From: an uncultured Acetatifactor sp.
GTDB taxonomy: Bacteria; Bacillota; Clostridia; Lachnospirales; Lachnospiraceae
Reading direction: 5' to 3'
Assembly (NCBI GenBank): GCA_947627535.1
Contig: CANQWM010000023.1
Span: forward strand, 1-44,079
Length of the DNA: 44,079 nt
The notes under the pieces were generated by a model that made no database searches, was not told the origin of the DNA, and saw nothing but the letters and a program-made list of their open reading frames with translations. The translations under genes and the position numbers were made by a program. Positions within the stretch are counted from its first letter, which is position 1. Every line of letters starts with the position of its first letter. Below are positions 1 to 7,924 of this stretch, one piece after another.

Positions 1-89
1 CAGCATTGGCGGTATAAATATCCTATCTGATTGCCTGTATTATTGAGTTTTCAAGGTGCGAGGCCCATTTTTGCTATGGGAAGTTTTAG

Positions 90-422
90 TTAGTTATTGT
101 CAAATACTCTGATATGCCGTGTACCATACTGACAAATGAAACTCGGCAAATCCATCGGGCTATGTCCTTCAAGAGCATAATGAAATGCAAGTATACTTTT
201 TGAGTCATCTAATTCCAGCAAATATACTCTGTACGAATAATTCTCATTGCTTTCATTCTTCAACTCTTTCGTACTGTTTTGCTCTAAATAGGCCATGTAT
301 TGGGATAAAATATCTATATTCCCAGATAGTTCAAAATAAAAATATCTTGAAACGTGAGTTCCATCGGCCAAGTGATAGGAAACATGTTCAACTGTAATTC
401 CGTCATATAATTTCAAATTCAT
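90..422 (-). CDS. Hypothetical protein, 110 aa
   Basis: I do not recognise a family. The product is small, soluble-looking and mildly acidic, with no signal peptide or membrane segment. It is rich in Tyr, Ser and Leu and ends with a short hydrophilic tail. It starts 24 bases after the stop of a tiny membrane-protein gene on the same strand, so the two probably share a transcript. The local DNA is clearly more AT-rich than the ribosomal/sporulation block further right, as expected for accessory DNA. A short hairpin at 64-80 (CCCAT/ATGGG) lies just past the stop but has no U-run, so it is not called a terminator. Confidence 0.6.
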   Translation of the reverse strand: MNLKLYDGITVEHVSYHLADGTHVSRYFYFELSGNIDILSQYMAYLEQNSTKELKNESNENYSYRVYLLELDDSKSILAFHYALEGHSPMDLPSFICQYGTRHIRVFDNN

Positions 423-446
423 AGTTTCAAATATATCTTGACTCTA

Positions 447-584
447 CTACGGAGAGCATTTATCCATCTCGTAGTAAGTATGTTGATCCGCCCAGAACAC
501 ATAATATACCAGCATATAAAGCATCAGTGGAATGCCGATGATAGTTATTGCGCATATTATCAATATTTTTTGAATGGACTTCAT
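447..584 (-). CDS. Small single-pass membrane protein, 45 aa
   Basis: A 46-codon frame opens with ATG at 584, preceded by GGAGAG five bases upstream, which is a well-placed ribosome binding site. The product starts MKSIQK, then has one hydrophobic helix (about residues 7-31, rich in Ile, Leu, Tyr and Val), and ends in a short polar tail (about 32-45) with one Cys. This is the layout of a small anchored peptide. No family is recognised. It lies 24 bases upstream of the 110-aa gene and is probably co-transcribed with it. A small toxin, a kinase accessory peptide or a transporter subunit are possible, but nothing in the sequence decides between them. Confidence 0.5.
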   Translation of the reverse strand: MKSIQKILIICAITIIGIPLMLYMLVYYVFWADQHTYYEMDKCSP

Positions 585-742
585 GAACACTCTCCATTAG
601 ACCTCGATTTTTTTCACTAACATATTACCACAATCACGCTCCCTTTCCTATCACATTCCCATTAAACTTCTTCCTCAACTTCCTATTTCTTGCCCAAAGC
701 CTATCTATGGATTTCAAAAAATGCGTCCCAAGCAGATGCAGA

Positions 743-889
743 AATATTCCATTTGAGATCGCCGCTCCCATCGAACCGTTCTACTCCACATCCAATATGG
801 AGCAGCTGCAAAAAGCAGACCAGCAGATAAAGAATGGCCAGACTGTTACCAAAACAATGGAGGAACTGGAGGCATTGGCTGGTGAGTAA
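743..889 (+). pseudogene. RelB/DinJ-type antitoxin remnant (C-terminal half)
   Basis: The frame contains the segment RNIPFEI, then PFYSTSNMEQL and a basic/acidic tail ending EELEALAGE. This matches the C-terminal half of RelB/DinJ antitoxins, where IPFEI is followed by a toxin-wrapping tail. The N-terminal ribbon-helix-helix DNA-binding half is absent: upstream codons back to 707 do not resemble it. Its stop overlaps a GTG start of a YoeB-like toxin frame by 8 bases, the usual antitoxin-toxin coupling. It is therefore read as the truncated first gene of a dead toxin-antitoxin pair. Confidence 0.6.
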
Positions 890-1099
890 GATTACGTTTG
901 CGGAAGATGCCTGGGAGGAATACCTGTACTGGCAATCCAGTGGGAACCTTTTGCCGGAGAAGGCAAGCCAGAACCCCTGCGCGGCAATATGAGCGGCAAA
1001 TGGAGCCGAAGGATCAACGACAAAGATCGCCTTGTGTATGAGATCCAAAAGGATTCCATTACCATACTCCAGTGCCGCGGTCACTATGATGATAAATAG
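882..1099 (+). pseudogene. YoeB/Txe-type toxin remnant, internal deletion and frameshift
   Basis: From the GTG at 882 the frame reads SKITFAEDAWEEYLYWQ, the N-terminus of YoeB/Txe mRNA interferases. Similarity then breaks near 936-944 and resumes in another frame with EPFAGEGKPEPL, the SGKWSRRI segment and a C-terminal CRGHYDDK ending at TAG 1097. In intact YoeB about 20 residues separate these parts. Here they are missing and the frame is shifted, so no toxin can be made. The C-terminal part keeps the Arg and His-Tyr residues of the family active site. Together with the truncated antitoxin in front this is a decayed chromosomal addiction module. Confidence 0.75.
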
Positions 1100-1135
1100 C
1101 AGCGGCATTTATGCACAATATGAAGGCGATTCAAG

Positions 1136-1176
1136 AAAAAAAGAACCCGCTCCAGCAACCAACTAAAAGCGAGTTC
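1136..1176 (-). terminator. Rho-independent terminator of the tRNA-Tyr/Leu operon
   Basis: On the minus strand GAACTCGCT (1176-1168) pairs with AGCGGGTTC (1151-1143), a 9-bp stem with one G-U pair. It is followed by seven U residues (1142-1136). It lies 13 bases past the 3' end of tRNA-Leu. Confidence 0.8.
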
Positions 1177-1188
1177 CCAATCGGTACA

Positions 1189-1272
1189 TGCGGGTAGCCG
1201 GACTTGAACCGGCACGGGGTTGCCCCCGAGGGATTTTAAGTCCCTTGCGTCTGCCTATTCCGCCATACCCGC
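1189..1272 (-). tRNA. tRNA-Leu (anticodon TAA)
   Basis: 84 nt including discriminator A. The acceptor stem is GCGGGTA/TACCCGC. The anticodon arm GGGAC-TTAAAAT-CCC carries TAA, with a long class II variable arm and a GGTTCAAGTCC T-arm. CCA is not encoded. It is the second gene of the tRNA operon. Confidence 0.95.
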
Positions 1273-1303
1273 ATTTTTCCGCACCGTAATACGCGGCACG
1301 GAA

Positions 1304-1385
1304 TGGGTGGAGGTGGATTCGAACCACCGAAGCAATCTGCAGCAGATTTACAGTCTGTCCCCTTTGGCCACTCGGGAATCCACCC
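1304..1385 (-). tRNA. tRNA-Tyr (anticodon GTA)
   Basis: 82 nt. The acceptor stem GGGTGGA pairs with TCCACCC, followed by discriminator A. The anticodon loop CTGTAAA carries GTA. The variable arm is long, as usual for bacterial tRNA-Tyr, and the T-arm is GGTGG-TTCGAAT-CCACC. It is the first gene of a two-tRNA transcript, 31 bases ahead of tRNA-Leu. Confidence 0.95.
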
Positions 1386-1414
1386 ATGCAGGAGCAATGC
1401 CCTGACAATGTGAA

Positions 1415-1443
1415 ATTGTAGCATAGATGAAGAAAAAATGCAA
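1415..1443 (-). promoter_or_regulatory. Sigma-A promoter of the tRNA operon
   Basis: -35 TTGCAT, 17-bp spacer, extended -10 TGC-TACAAT on the minus strand, about 30 bases upstream of the mature 5' end of tRNA-Tyr. Confidence 0.7.
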
Positions 1444-1468
1444 GGACTATTCCGCGGACGTACCTGTG

Positions 1469-2314
1469 TTATCTGGAAATTTTCAGAAAAAGCTCATTGA
1501 TTCCTTCGTAAAATCCCACTGTCACAACAGTAATTCCGTCTTCCATACCGGAAAAGGTATATTTTTTAAAATACGGCGTAGTTTCCGATAAGGGATTGCT
1601 TCCCTGATATTCCTCCGGCTCCTCCAGTCCCATATACGCCGCCCAGGTCTCTATTATGACGTCGGGATCCACGTCCTGCCATTTGGAAAGATCTGTTCTG
1701 ACGTAAAATTCATAAATCCTGCCGGTATCCGCATCCACATAGGCATCCAGAATCCGATCTGACCGGTCTGCGGTGCCCCTGCCCGTGTCAAAGCTGATCT
1801 TCCAGACCAGCACGTTATTTCTGGGCTCCGGCACATCAATGGCGGAGTACAGAACGGCGCTGTAGGACCATTCCGTAAGCTCCCGCACCGATTCCGGCAG
1901 AATACCGGTCTCCTTCAGCTCCCTTATTCCCTGATTGCACAGTTCGATTCCGTCTTTCTCCTCCACTTCCTGACCGTTTGCGTCCTTCCGGTTCACGACC
2001 ATGGCATAGGTTCCCGTCAACTCCTGATAGTCAAGACTTCTGTTCTCCTCCGGGCGGGTCATGGCGTTCTGGTCACTTTCCGGCAGAATCTGATTGTTCA
2101 GACATTTGGACAAAATATAAAGCTTATCGTTGCTGCTTAAGGCATAGCGATATCCCGCCGTACTGTTCTCCGCCTCCTGAGACCTGATCCGGTCCAGGAT
2201 ATGCCGGTCCCGATATCCGGCCAGCGCCTCCGGCCCCCAGATCGCAAGCCCCGTGATCAGAACCGCCAGCGGAATCAGCAGAAGGCTGATCTTTTTTCTG
2301 TTACCTGTCTTCAT
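1469..2314 (-). CDS. Membrane-anchored extracytoplasmic protein, 281 aa
   Basis: No family is recognised with certainty. A basic N-terminus is followed by one hydrophobic helix (about residues 10-31) that could be an anchor or uncleaved signal. The remainder is a hydrophilic domain outside the membrane, with segments such as DAYVDADTGRIYEFYV that resemble PepSY-like beta hairpins. It overlaps the end of the histidine kinase gene by 14 bases, so it is the last gene of the two-component operon and may modulate that kinase or be its output. A GC-rich tRNA promoter follows directly. Confidence 0.75.
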   Translation of the reverse strand: MKTGNRKKISLLLIPLAVLITGLAIWGPEALAGYRDRHILDRIRSQEAENSTAGYRYALSSNDKLYILSKCLNNQILPESDQNAMTRPEENRSLDYQELTGTYAMVVNRKDANGQEVEEKDGIELCNQGIRELKETGILPESVRELTEWSYSAVLYSAIDVPEPRNNVLVWKISFDTGRGTADRSDRILDAYVDADTGRIYEFYVRTDLSKWQDVDPDVIIETWAAYMGLEEPEEYQGSNPLSETTPYFKKYTFSGMEDGITVVTVGFYEGINELFLKISR

Positions 2315-3734
2315 GGTCCCTCTTTCCTTTCACGGCCTGTTTCCCTGGAAGTTCAAAGCGGATACAGGTTCCTTCTCCCAGCGTACTCTCGATCAGAAGC
2401 TCGCTGCCGTGCAGCCTTAATATTTCCACACACAGCGCCAGTCCCAGGCCGGCGCCGTTTTTGCTGCGGGATCTTGATTTATCTACCATATAAAAGGCTT
2501 CCGTGACCTTTTTAAGCTCTTCCTCCGGAATCCCTACGCCAAAGTCCTTTACCTGAAAAGCATAACCCCGCTCCGTATTCTGTCCCGACACCTCCACGAT
2601 CCCGCCCTGGCCGGATGCCTTGAAGGCATTGTCCACCAGGTTTGACAGCACGGATTTGATCAGATCCTCTTCCGCGTACACCGTGCCGGGATCATAGGCC
2701 ATCTTCAGCTCCTGCTGGGTGTTCCCCGCAAACATTTCCGCCAGATACTGAAAAAATATGTCTGCATTTACAGACTGAGGCTCGATCTGCTCCCTTTTCG
2801 TGACGATGATGTCCAGCAGCCGGAAGGACAGATTTTCCAGACGTTTCCCTTCGGTATAAATATAATTTGAGGAGAGGAAATGTTTTTCCTCGTCCAGCTT
2901 CCGGGAACGGAGCAGATCCGCATAGCCTATAATGGCAGTCAGCGGCGTTTTCAGCTCATGGGCAAAGGCGGCGATAAAGTCCTCTCTGGCCCTGACCTCG
3001 TCCCGAAGTTCTCCTATGGTATCCTCCAGCACATTGGCCATACGGTTAAAATCCTGGGTCAGCTGGCCAAGCTCGTCGCTGCTGACCTGTTTTGCCCGAT
3101 AGTCGTAATCTCCCGCCGCCATCCTCTTTGTTGCTCTTGTAAGCAGCCGGATAGGGTTTGTCAGCAGGGTGCAGATAAAAAACAGAATGGCGGAGCTGCA
3201 GAGAAACATGACCAGCGTCACTTTCCGGTAGACGGAAAATCCGGTCGCCCGTTCTTCAAAAACCTGTGTCACATTCTCCATGGTTTCCAGATACAGGCTC
3301 CTGTCCATGGCATTGGCCATAATACCCGTGTGAATATAATAGTTTTCTCCCTGTTTCAGGACCTGCCAGACCACATTGTCCTCGGTAATGCTCTTCAAAA
3401 GAGTTCTTCCGTCCGTGAATCCCTCCCCGGCGTACAGAGGATTCCTGTTCTCGTCCGACACCCTCAGAAGACGCCCGGAGCCCTGGCCGCTCCGCTCCAG
3501 GTTGGCGCCGATTTCCTGCACCGCATTATCCTGAAGCACATTGTACTTGGTGGGGATATTGAGCGCTGCCGTCTCCAGGGCAAAACGAAGAATATTGCTG
3601 TCGTCAACAGCCTGATCCACCGCCCTGTCAAGAGCCGTCTCAAACACATAATTCACAAAATAATATCCGCTGACCCCAAACGCCGTGGCCATTGTAATGA
3701 TGGTCCATATCAGTATTTTATATAGAAATTTCAT
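2301..3734 (-). CDS. Sensor histidine kinase, HAMP type
   Basis: A 477-residue integral membrane kinase partnering the response regulator just upstream (3-base gap). Seen in order: TM1 (about 7-30), an extracytoplasmic sensor region (about 31-170), TM2 (about 173-193), HAMP (about 193-245), then HisKA with AAFAHELKTPL where His259 is the phosphorylation site. The ATPase domain has the N box NLVDNAFKA (365-373), G1 box DFGVGIP (397-403) and G2 box GAGLGLAL (427-434). The short unclassified sensor domain does not reveal the signal. The operon also encodes a secreted FG-GAP-like protein and an anchored protein, which suggests an envelope signal. Function as a kinase is firm; the stimulus is unknown. 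Confidence 0.93.
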   Translation of the reverse strand: MKFLYKILIWTIITMATAFGVSGYYFVNYVFETALDRAVDQAVDDSNILRFALETAALNIPTKYNVLQDNAVQEIGANLERSGQGSGRLLRVSDENRNPLYAGEGFTDGRTLLKSITEDNVVWQVLKQGENYYIHTGIMANAMDRSLYLETMENVTQVFEERATGFSVYRKVTLVMFLCSSAILFFICTLLTNPIRLLTRATKRMAAGDYDYRAKQVSSDELGQLTQDFNRMANVLEDTIGELRDEVRAREDFIAAFAHELKTPLTAIIGYADLLRSRKLDEEKHFLSSNYIYTEGKRLENLSFRLLDIIVTKREQIEPQSVNADIFFQYLAEMFAGNTQQELKMAYDPGTVYAEEDLIKSVLSNLVDNAFKASGQGGIVEVSGQNTERGYAFQVKDFGVGIPEEELKKVTEAFYMVDKSRSRSKNGAGLGLALCVEILRLHGSELLIESTLGEGTCIRFELPGKQAVKGKRDHEDR

Positions 3735-3737
3735 TGG

Positions 3738-4391
3738 TCAGATCTCCAGCCGATAACCGATCTTATACACCGCCACCAGATTTTCTTCCCAGCCCATTTT
3801 CCTGCGAAGCCGCTGTACATGGAGATCCAGGGTGCGGCTGTCCGCCAGATATTCGTCCCCCCATACCTTCTCATACAGATTTTCCCGAAACAGCGCGATA
3901 TTCTTGTTGCGTATGAACAGCACCAGAAGACCATACTCTTTGTTTGTCAGCACGACGGGTTTTCCGGCTCTTGTAACCTTTCTGGCATCCACATCCACCA
4001 CCACATCCCCGGCGGTGAGAATGCTCTCCGTCTTGTTGTACCTGCGCAGCACCACTTCCACCCGCGCTACCAGCTCCACCACGTCAAAGGGCTTGACCAG
4101 ATAATCTTCCGCGCCCAGCTTCAGCCCCTTCACGCGGTCTCTCACCTCATGTCTGGCTGTAATAAAGATCACAGGGATCTGAAGGGGTCTTATGTATTCC
4201 ATAATGTCAAATCCGTCCGCTCCCGGAAGCATGATGTCCAGCAGGATCAGGTCGAAATTCTCGCTCTCGATCAGGTCTATGGCCTCCAGACCGTCCTGCA
4301 CCGTCCTGCACTCATAGCCTGCCGCCGACAGATTAATATCGATCAGGTCACAGATGGATTTTTCATCATCCACGATCAGTATTTTAATCAT
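3738..4391 (-). CDS. OmpR/PhoB-family response regulator
   Basis: A 217-aa DNA-binding response regulator. The receiver domain has the acidic pair Asp8-Asp9, phospho-acceptor Asp52 in LLDIMLPG and the conserved Lys of YLVKPF near 101. The C-terminal half (about 125-217) is the winged helix, ending RLRRKMGWEENLVAVYKIGYRLEI-like as in PhoB proteins. I chose the start MIKILIVDDE because its ATG overlaps the TGA of the preceding gene (ATGA), which suggests coupled translation. An in-frame ATG five codons further upstream (4406) is possible but leaves a longer overlap. It pairs with the histidine kinase that follows. Confidence 0.93.
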   Translation of the reverse strand: MIKILIVDDEKSICDLIDINLSAAGYECRTVQDGLEAIDLIESENFDLILLDIMLPGADGFDIMEYIRPLQIPVIFITARHEVRDRVKGLKLGAEDYLVKPFDVVELVARVEVVLRRYNKTESILTAGDVVVDVDARKVTRAGKPVVLTNKEYGLLVLFIRNKNIALFRENLYEKVWGDEYLADSRTLDLHVQRLRRKMGWEENLVAVYKIGYRLEI

Positions 4392-5485
4392 TCCGACTTT
4401 TTCCACCCCCAGTATTCTCTGACCTGCGCCACCAGATCGCTCACCTTGACCTTTTCATCGTCCCTAATCTGATAAGAGGCCGTAAATTCCGTATCCTCCT
4501 CAAAGCCGTCGGTCCGCTGATAATAGATGCTGCAGACCGTGTCTATGATCATTTCTCCGTTGGAATCCGCGTAACTGAATCGGCTCAGCACCAGAAGATC
4601 CCGCATCCCGTCCCCGTCCAGGTCGTCCCTGCTGTCCATGCCCTTCAGCGCATACAGATTGTCATAGTCCCCCATGGGCTGAAAGCTCCACACGATATAC
4701 CCCTGTTCGTTTACAAGGTAGATCATGAATACATTGTATTCCGCCATTTTTAGAATGCCGGGCACCACCCTCAGCACACCGTGCTTTTCAAAGCTCCTTT
4801 TATAACACTGCTGTTCAAAGATCTCAAAGCCGTTTTCCAAAAGCTCGTCCAGCGTTGCGGCGGTATAAAGGATCTCGGTGGAAATGCCGTCCCGGACATA
4901 GCTGGCAATTACGTCAATGCTCTTGTTCATGCTGAATCGGTTGATCTTATCGGAAATGCGCCAGTCACGGTAAAAGGAACCGTCCTTCTGAAAAAGCACA
5001 TCCCCCACCTTGTAGGTCTTTTCCGCGTATTCCCCCGTCTTGTTACGGCAGCCCGTGATCAGGGTGATATCCCTGAGTCCGTCTGAATTCATGTCCTTAA
5101 AGGAAACCGAGATCAGGCTTACAACCGGCTGCTCCAGCTGTCCCGGCCACTTATAATTCGTCTCCAGCTGGTTGGTTTTGAAGAGAACATTGCCGCTGCT
5201 GTCCGCGATTATCACCGCCATCCTGTGATATGTATCGTGCAGGATGGGAAGGAACCGGACCTCCTCCTCACCGAAGGACTCCAGCTGTACGGGATGGCTC
5301 TCTTCTTCGATCACAGTATAGCCGTATTCCTCAATATCATCCACATGCTCTATAGCAGCAAAATCCGCCTCGTACCTTTCATACAGCCGGACCAGCTCAT
5401 CCGTCTCCTCCCCGGCCCTTGCGGAAAGGGAAAGCCGGCTGCACAGACAGACTGCCAACACGGCACAGATCCATTTTTTCTCCAC
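4388..5485 (-). CDS. Secreted FG-GAP/VCBS-like repeat protein, 365 aa
   Basis: First gene of the two-component operon. It starts at GTG, with GGGAGG five bases upstream. A signal peptide (about 1-24, ending SARA-G) directs export. The mature protein holds two Asp-rich calcium-loop motifs, DMNSDGLRD (131-139) and DDLDGDGMRD (about 287-296). These are spaced like the blades of FG-GAP/VCBS repeats, with beta-strand text around them. The family is usually a beta-propeller-like extracellular scaffold; the ligand here is not evident. Because its stop overlaps the regulator start, it may be a sensing partner of the kinase. Not recognised as any named gene. Confidence 0.75.
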   Translation of the reverse strand: MEKKWICAVLAVCLCSRLSLSARAGEETDELVRLYERYEADFAAIEHVDDIEEYGYTVIEEESHPVQLESFGEEEVRFLPILHDTYHRMAVIIADSSGNVLFKTNQLETNYKWPGQLEQPVVSLISVSFKDMNSDGLRDITLITGCRNKTGEYAEKTYKVGDVLFQKDGSFYRDWRISDKINRFSMNKSIDVIASYVRDGISTEILYTAATLDELLENGFEIFEQQCYKRSFEKHGVLRVVPGILKMAEYNVFMIYLVNEQGYIVWSFQPMGDYDNLYALKGMDSRDDLDGDGMRDLLVLSRFSYADSNGEMIIDTVCSIYYQRTDGFEEDTEFTASYQIRDDEKVKVSDLVAQVREYWGWKKSE

Positions 5486-5526
5486 GCCCGCCTCCCGTTC
5501 TCATGTCAGACAACTCGCCAAAAGCA

Positions 5527-7641
5527 TCATTCTTCCGAATATTTCAATATGACGGCACATGTCCTTGGCAGTTCGATCGTAATTTTTCCGGCGATCACCT
5601 CATAATCTCTTCCGCCCAGACTGTAACCGTGTTCGTCGGTCCAAAGAAGCACCCTCATCTTGCCGTGCTTGGGCGTGCCAAGATCCCATGCGTAAACATT
5701 TTTTGTAATGGGGTAGTCGTTGTTGTTGACCAGCACCGCGCACTGTCCTTTTCTGTTGAAGCGCCCATATGCCAGATAGTTATAATCCCCGTCCAGATAT
5801 TTGATGGAGCCGCTGCGCAGTTCCATATTTTCCCTGCGGATACGGATGATATCCTTATGAAAAGCGATCAGTTCCTTGTCCTCGTGTCCCCAGGGATATG
5901 TGCGCCTGCTGTCGGGATCGGTGAAACCGCATACGCCCGCCTCGTCGCCGTAATAGATGGTGGGTGCCCCCCGCCATGTCATCTGTATGACCACCGCCTC
6001 CCGGAACACCGCCTTGTTCACATCCTGTTCCGCCATGGCAGGGCCAAGCGTATCGATCCTTCCTACCTTATGATTGGTACGGGTCAGGAACCGGGAATGG
6101 TCATGGTTGGAAAGCTCGTTCATGGCAACAGACCAGCTGGGCATGGAAAAACAAGTGTTGTTATGCATCATGGCACCCCAGAAGCTGTCGGCATTTCCCA
6201 AAAGATCCTCCCGGAAATCGTCGCTGTGCTTCTCCATCCCCGTCAGGAACCATGTCACAGGCTCCATAAAGCCGTCGTAATTCATCACCGTGTCCCACTC
6301 GTTGCCCTGCAGCCAGTCCCTTGCCGCTCCGTAGTGCTCCGCTATAACCACTGCATCCGGATTTGCCTCCTTCACGGCCTTGCGGAACTCCTGCCAGAAA
6401 TAGTGATTGTATTCCTGGCTGTGCCCCAGGTCCGCCGCCACATCCAGCCGCCAGCCGTCGGCGTTAAAGGGCGGAGAGACCCACTTTTTCGCAATCCGCA
6501 TAACATACTGGAACAGCTCCGGAGACTTCTCATAATTTAACTTCGGAAGCGTATCATGCCCCCACCAGCCGTCATAGGAGCCGTTGTAGGGCCAGCAGTC
6601 CTGCTGCCTGAACTGAAAATAGGATCTGTAAGGACTGTCCCCGCTGACAAAAGCGCCTTTTTCGTATCCCGGGGCATTCTCATAGATCCGCTCCCTGTCC
6701 AGCCACTTATTGAAAGAACCGCAGTGGTTGAAAACGCCGTCGATGATGACCCGCATCCCACGCCTGTGAGCCTCCTCCACCACCTTGATAAACATCTGAT
6801 TGCTGGCTTCCAGGTTCGCCTTATTGGTTACACGGTCAATATATCTGGAGGCCTGGCAGTTCTCCTTCTGCCCGTTCTTCAGCAGCTCCCCCCTGTCGCT
6901 GACAATCTTTCCGAAGTGGGGATCAATATAGTCATAATCCTGTATGTCATATTTATGATTGGAGGGCGAAACAAACAGAGGATTAAAATAGATGACCTCT
7001 ACGCCCAGATCCTGCAGATAATCCATCTTATCCAGAACACCCTGCAGATCGCCGCCATAAAACCTGCGCACATCCATCCGGTCCGGATACTGGCTCCAGT
7101 TTTCCACCCGGCTCACCGGTTCTCCGATATAACAGTATTCCCCTGTCAGCACATCGTTTTCCGGATCCCCGTTACAGAAGCGGTCCACATAGATCTGGTA
7201 CATCACCGCCCCCTTCGCCCAATCCGGCGTCCGAAAGCCGGGTATAAGTACAAAATCATTGTACTCGTTCATCTCGTAGGCAAGCCCTCTGGTATCGTAA
7301 AATCCCTTCAGATTTCCTGTCTGCACCTCAAAGTGATAACTGATTTTTTTGTCCTCCAGCTGGATCACCTGGGCATAATAATCAAAGTGCTTATCGGATT
7401 CCACCTTGCTCATGACATAGTTTGTACCCTGACAGACCAGCACCACTCTGTCCACGTTGTTCTTCGCAGTCCGGAAACGAATGGTGACCCGGTCATAAGG
7501 CATTGGCTCCTCCGGACTGACGTACTCGCCGGTATAGTCCGCAAAAAGCGCCCTTCTGCTAAATACCGGCCTCATGTTCGCAATGTAACGGCAGTTGTTC
7601 TCCAACTGTCTTATCTTATCCAAATCGAATTTCTCGTCCAC
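5527..7641 (-). CDS. Alpha-glycosidase, GH13 (neopullulanase/cyclomaltodextrinase type)
   Basis: A 704-aa hydrolase of alpha-1,4/1,6 glucans. No signal peptide, so it is likely cytoplasmic and acts on imported maltodextrins. The N-terminal 130 residues look like the CBM34-type domain of the GH13_20 group. The barrel begins near 140 (WAKGAVMYQIYVDRF). Region I is DGVFNH (301-306). The nucleophile is Asp400 in GWRLDVA, the acid/base Glu435 in VIAEH, and the third carboxylate Asp514 in LSNHDHS. A C-terminal beta domain follows. The GTG start has AGGAGG six bases upstream. It has its own promoter and lies 41 bases ahead of the two-component operon, so read-through is possible. The exact substrate cannot be fixed from sequence. 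Confidence 0.92.
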   Translation of the reverse strand: MDEKFDLDKIRQLENNCRYIANMRPVFSRRALFADYTGEYVSPEEPMPYDRVTIRFRTAKNNVDRVVLVCQGTNYVMSKVESDKHFDYYAQVIQLEDKKISYHFEVQTGNLKGFYDTRGLAYEMNEYNDFVLIPGFRTPDWAKGAVMYQIYVDRFCNGDPENDVLTGEYCYIGEPVSRVENWSQYPDRMDVRRFYGGDLQGVLDKMDYLQDLGVEVIYFNPLFVSPSNHKYDIQDYDYIDPHFGKIVSDRGELLKNGQKENCQASRYIDRVTNKANLEASNQMFIKVVEEAHRRGMRVIIDGVFNHCGSFNKWLDRERIYENAPGYEKGAFVSGDSPYRSYFQFRQQDCWPYNGSYDGWWGHDTLPKLNYEKSPELFQYVMRIAKKWVSPPFNADGWRLDVAADLGHSQEYNHYFWQEFRKAVKEANPDAVVIAEHYGAARDWLQGNEWDTVMNYDGFMEPVTWFLTGMEKHSDDFREDLLGNADSFWGAMMHNNTCFSMPSWSVAMNELSNHDHSRFLTRTNHKVGRIDTLGPAMAEQDVNKAVFREAVVIQMTWRGAPTIYYGDEAGVCGFTDPDSRRTYPWGHEDKELIAFHKDIIRIRRENMELRSGSIKYLDGDYNYLAYGRFNRKGQCAVLVNNNDYPITKNVYAWDLGTPKHGKMRVLLWTDEHGYSLGGRDYEVIAGKITIELPRTCAVILKYSEE

Positions 7642-7697
7642 GGTCTGCCTCCTGACGGCTGCTGTTCCTTTGCAATAACATCCGCAATATACTATTC

Positions 7698-7726
7698 ATT
7701 TTACTGAAAACCGGTGCGTAATTCAA
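7698..7726 (-). promoter_or_regulatory. Promoter of the GH13 gene
   Basis: -35 TTGAAT, 17-bp spacer, -10 TAAAAT on the minus strand, about 55 bases upstream of the GTG start and downstream of the ftsH terminator hairpin. Confidence 0.55.
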
Positions 7727-7746
7727 TACCCATTTTTATAAAAGGC

Positions 7747-7779
7747 GAAGAGGACAGCCATGGGGTGACTGTCCTCTTC
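7747..7779 (-). terminator. Terminator hairpin downstream of ftsH
   Basis: A perfect 11-bp stem (GAAGAGGACAG/CTGTCCTCTTC) with an 11-nt loop lies about 145 bases past the ftsH stop. On the minus strand it is followed by GCCTTTTAT, a rather weak U-run. It separates ftsH from the GH13 promoter. Confidence 0.6.
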
Positions 7780-7924
7780 AGAGAAGGTATTACTTCTTAG
7801 GGGTATAACAAAAACTTAAAAATATTGGGGGGTTACGTCTATTATCATAGCATTTCTCTTCGGGTTTGCCTATTCTTAAATTTCACAAATATTACAAAAA
7901 ACCGAACTTGTTTTTATGCAATTT

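Noticed and set aside
64..80. Hairpin after the first gene as a terminator
   Set aside because: Only a 5-bp stem and no U-run on either strand.
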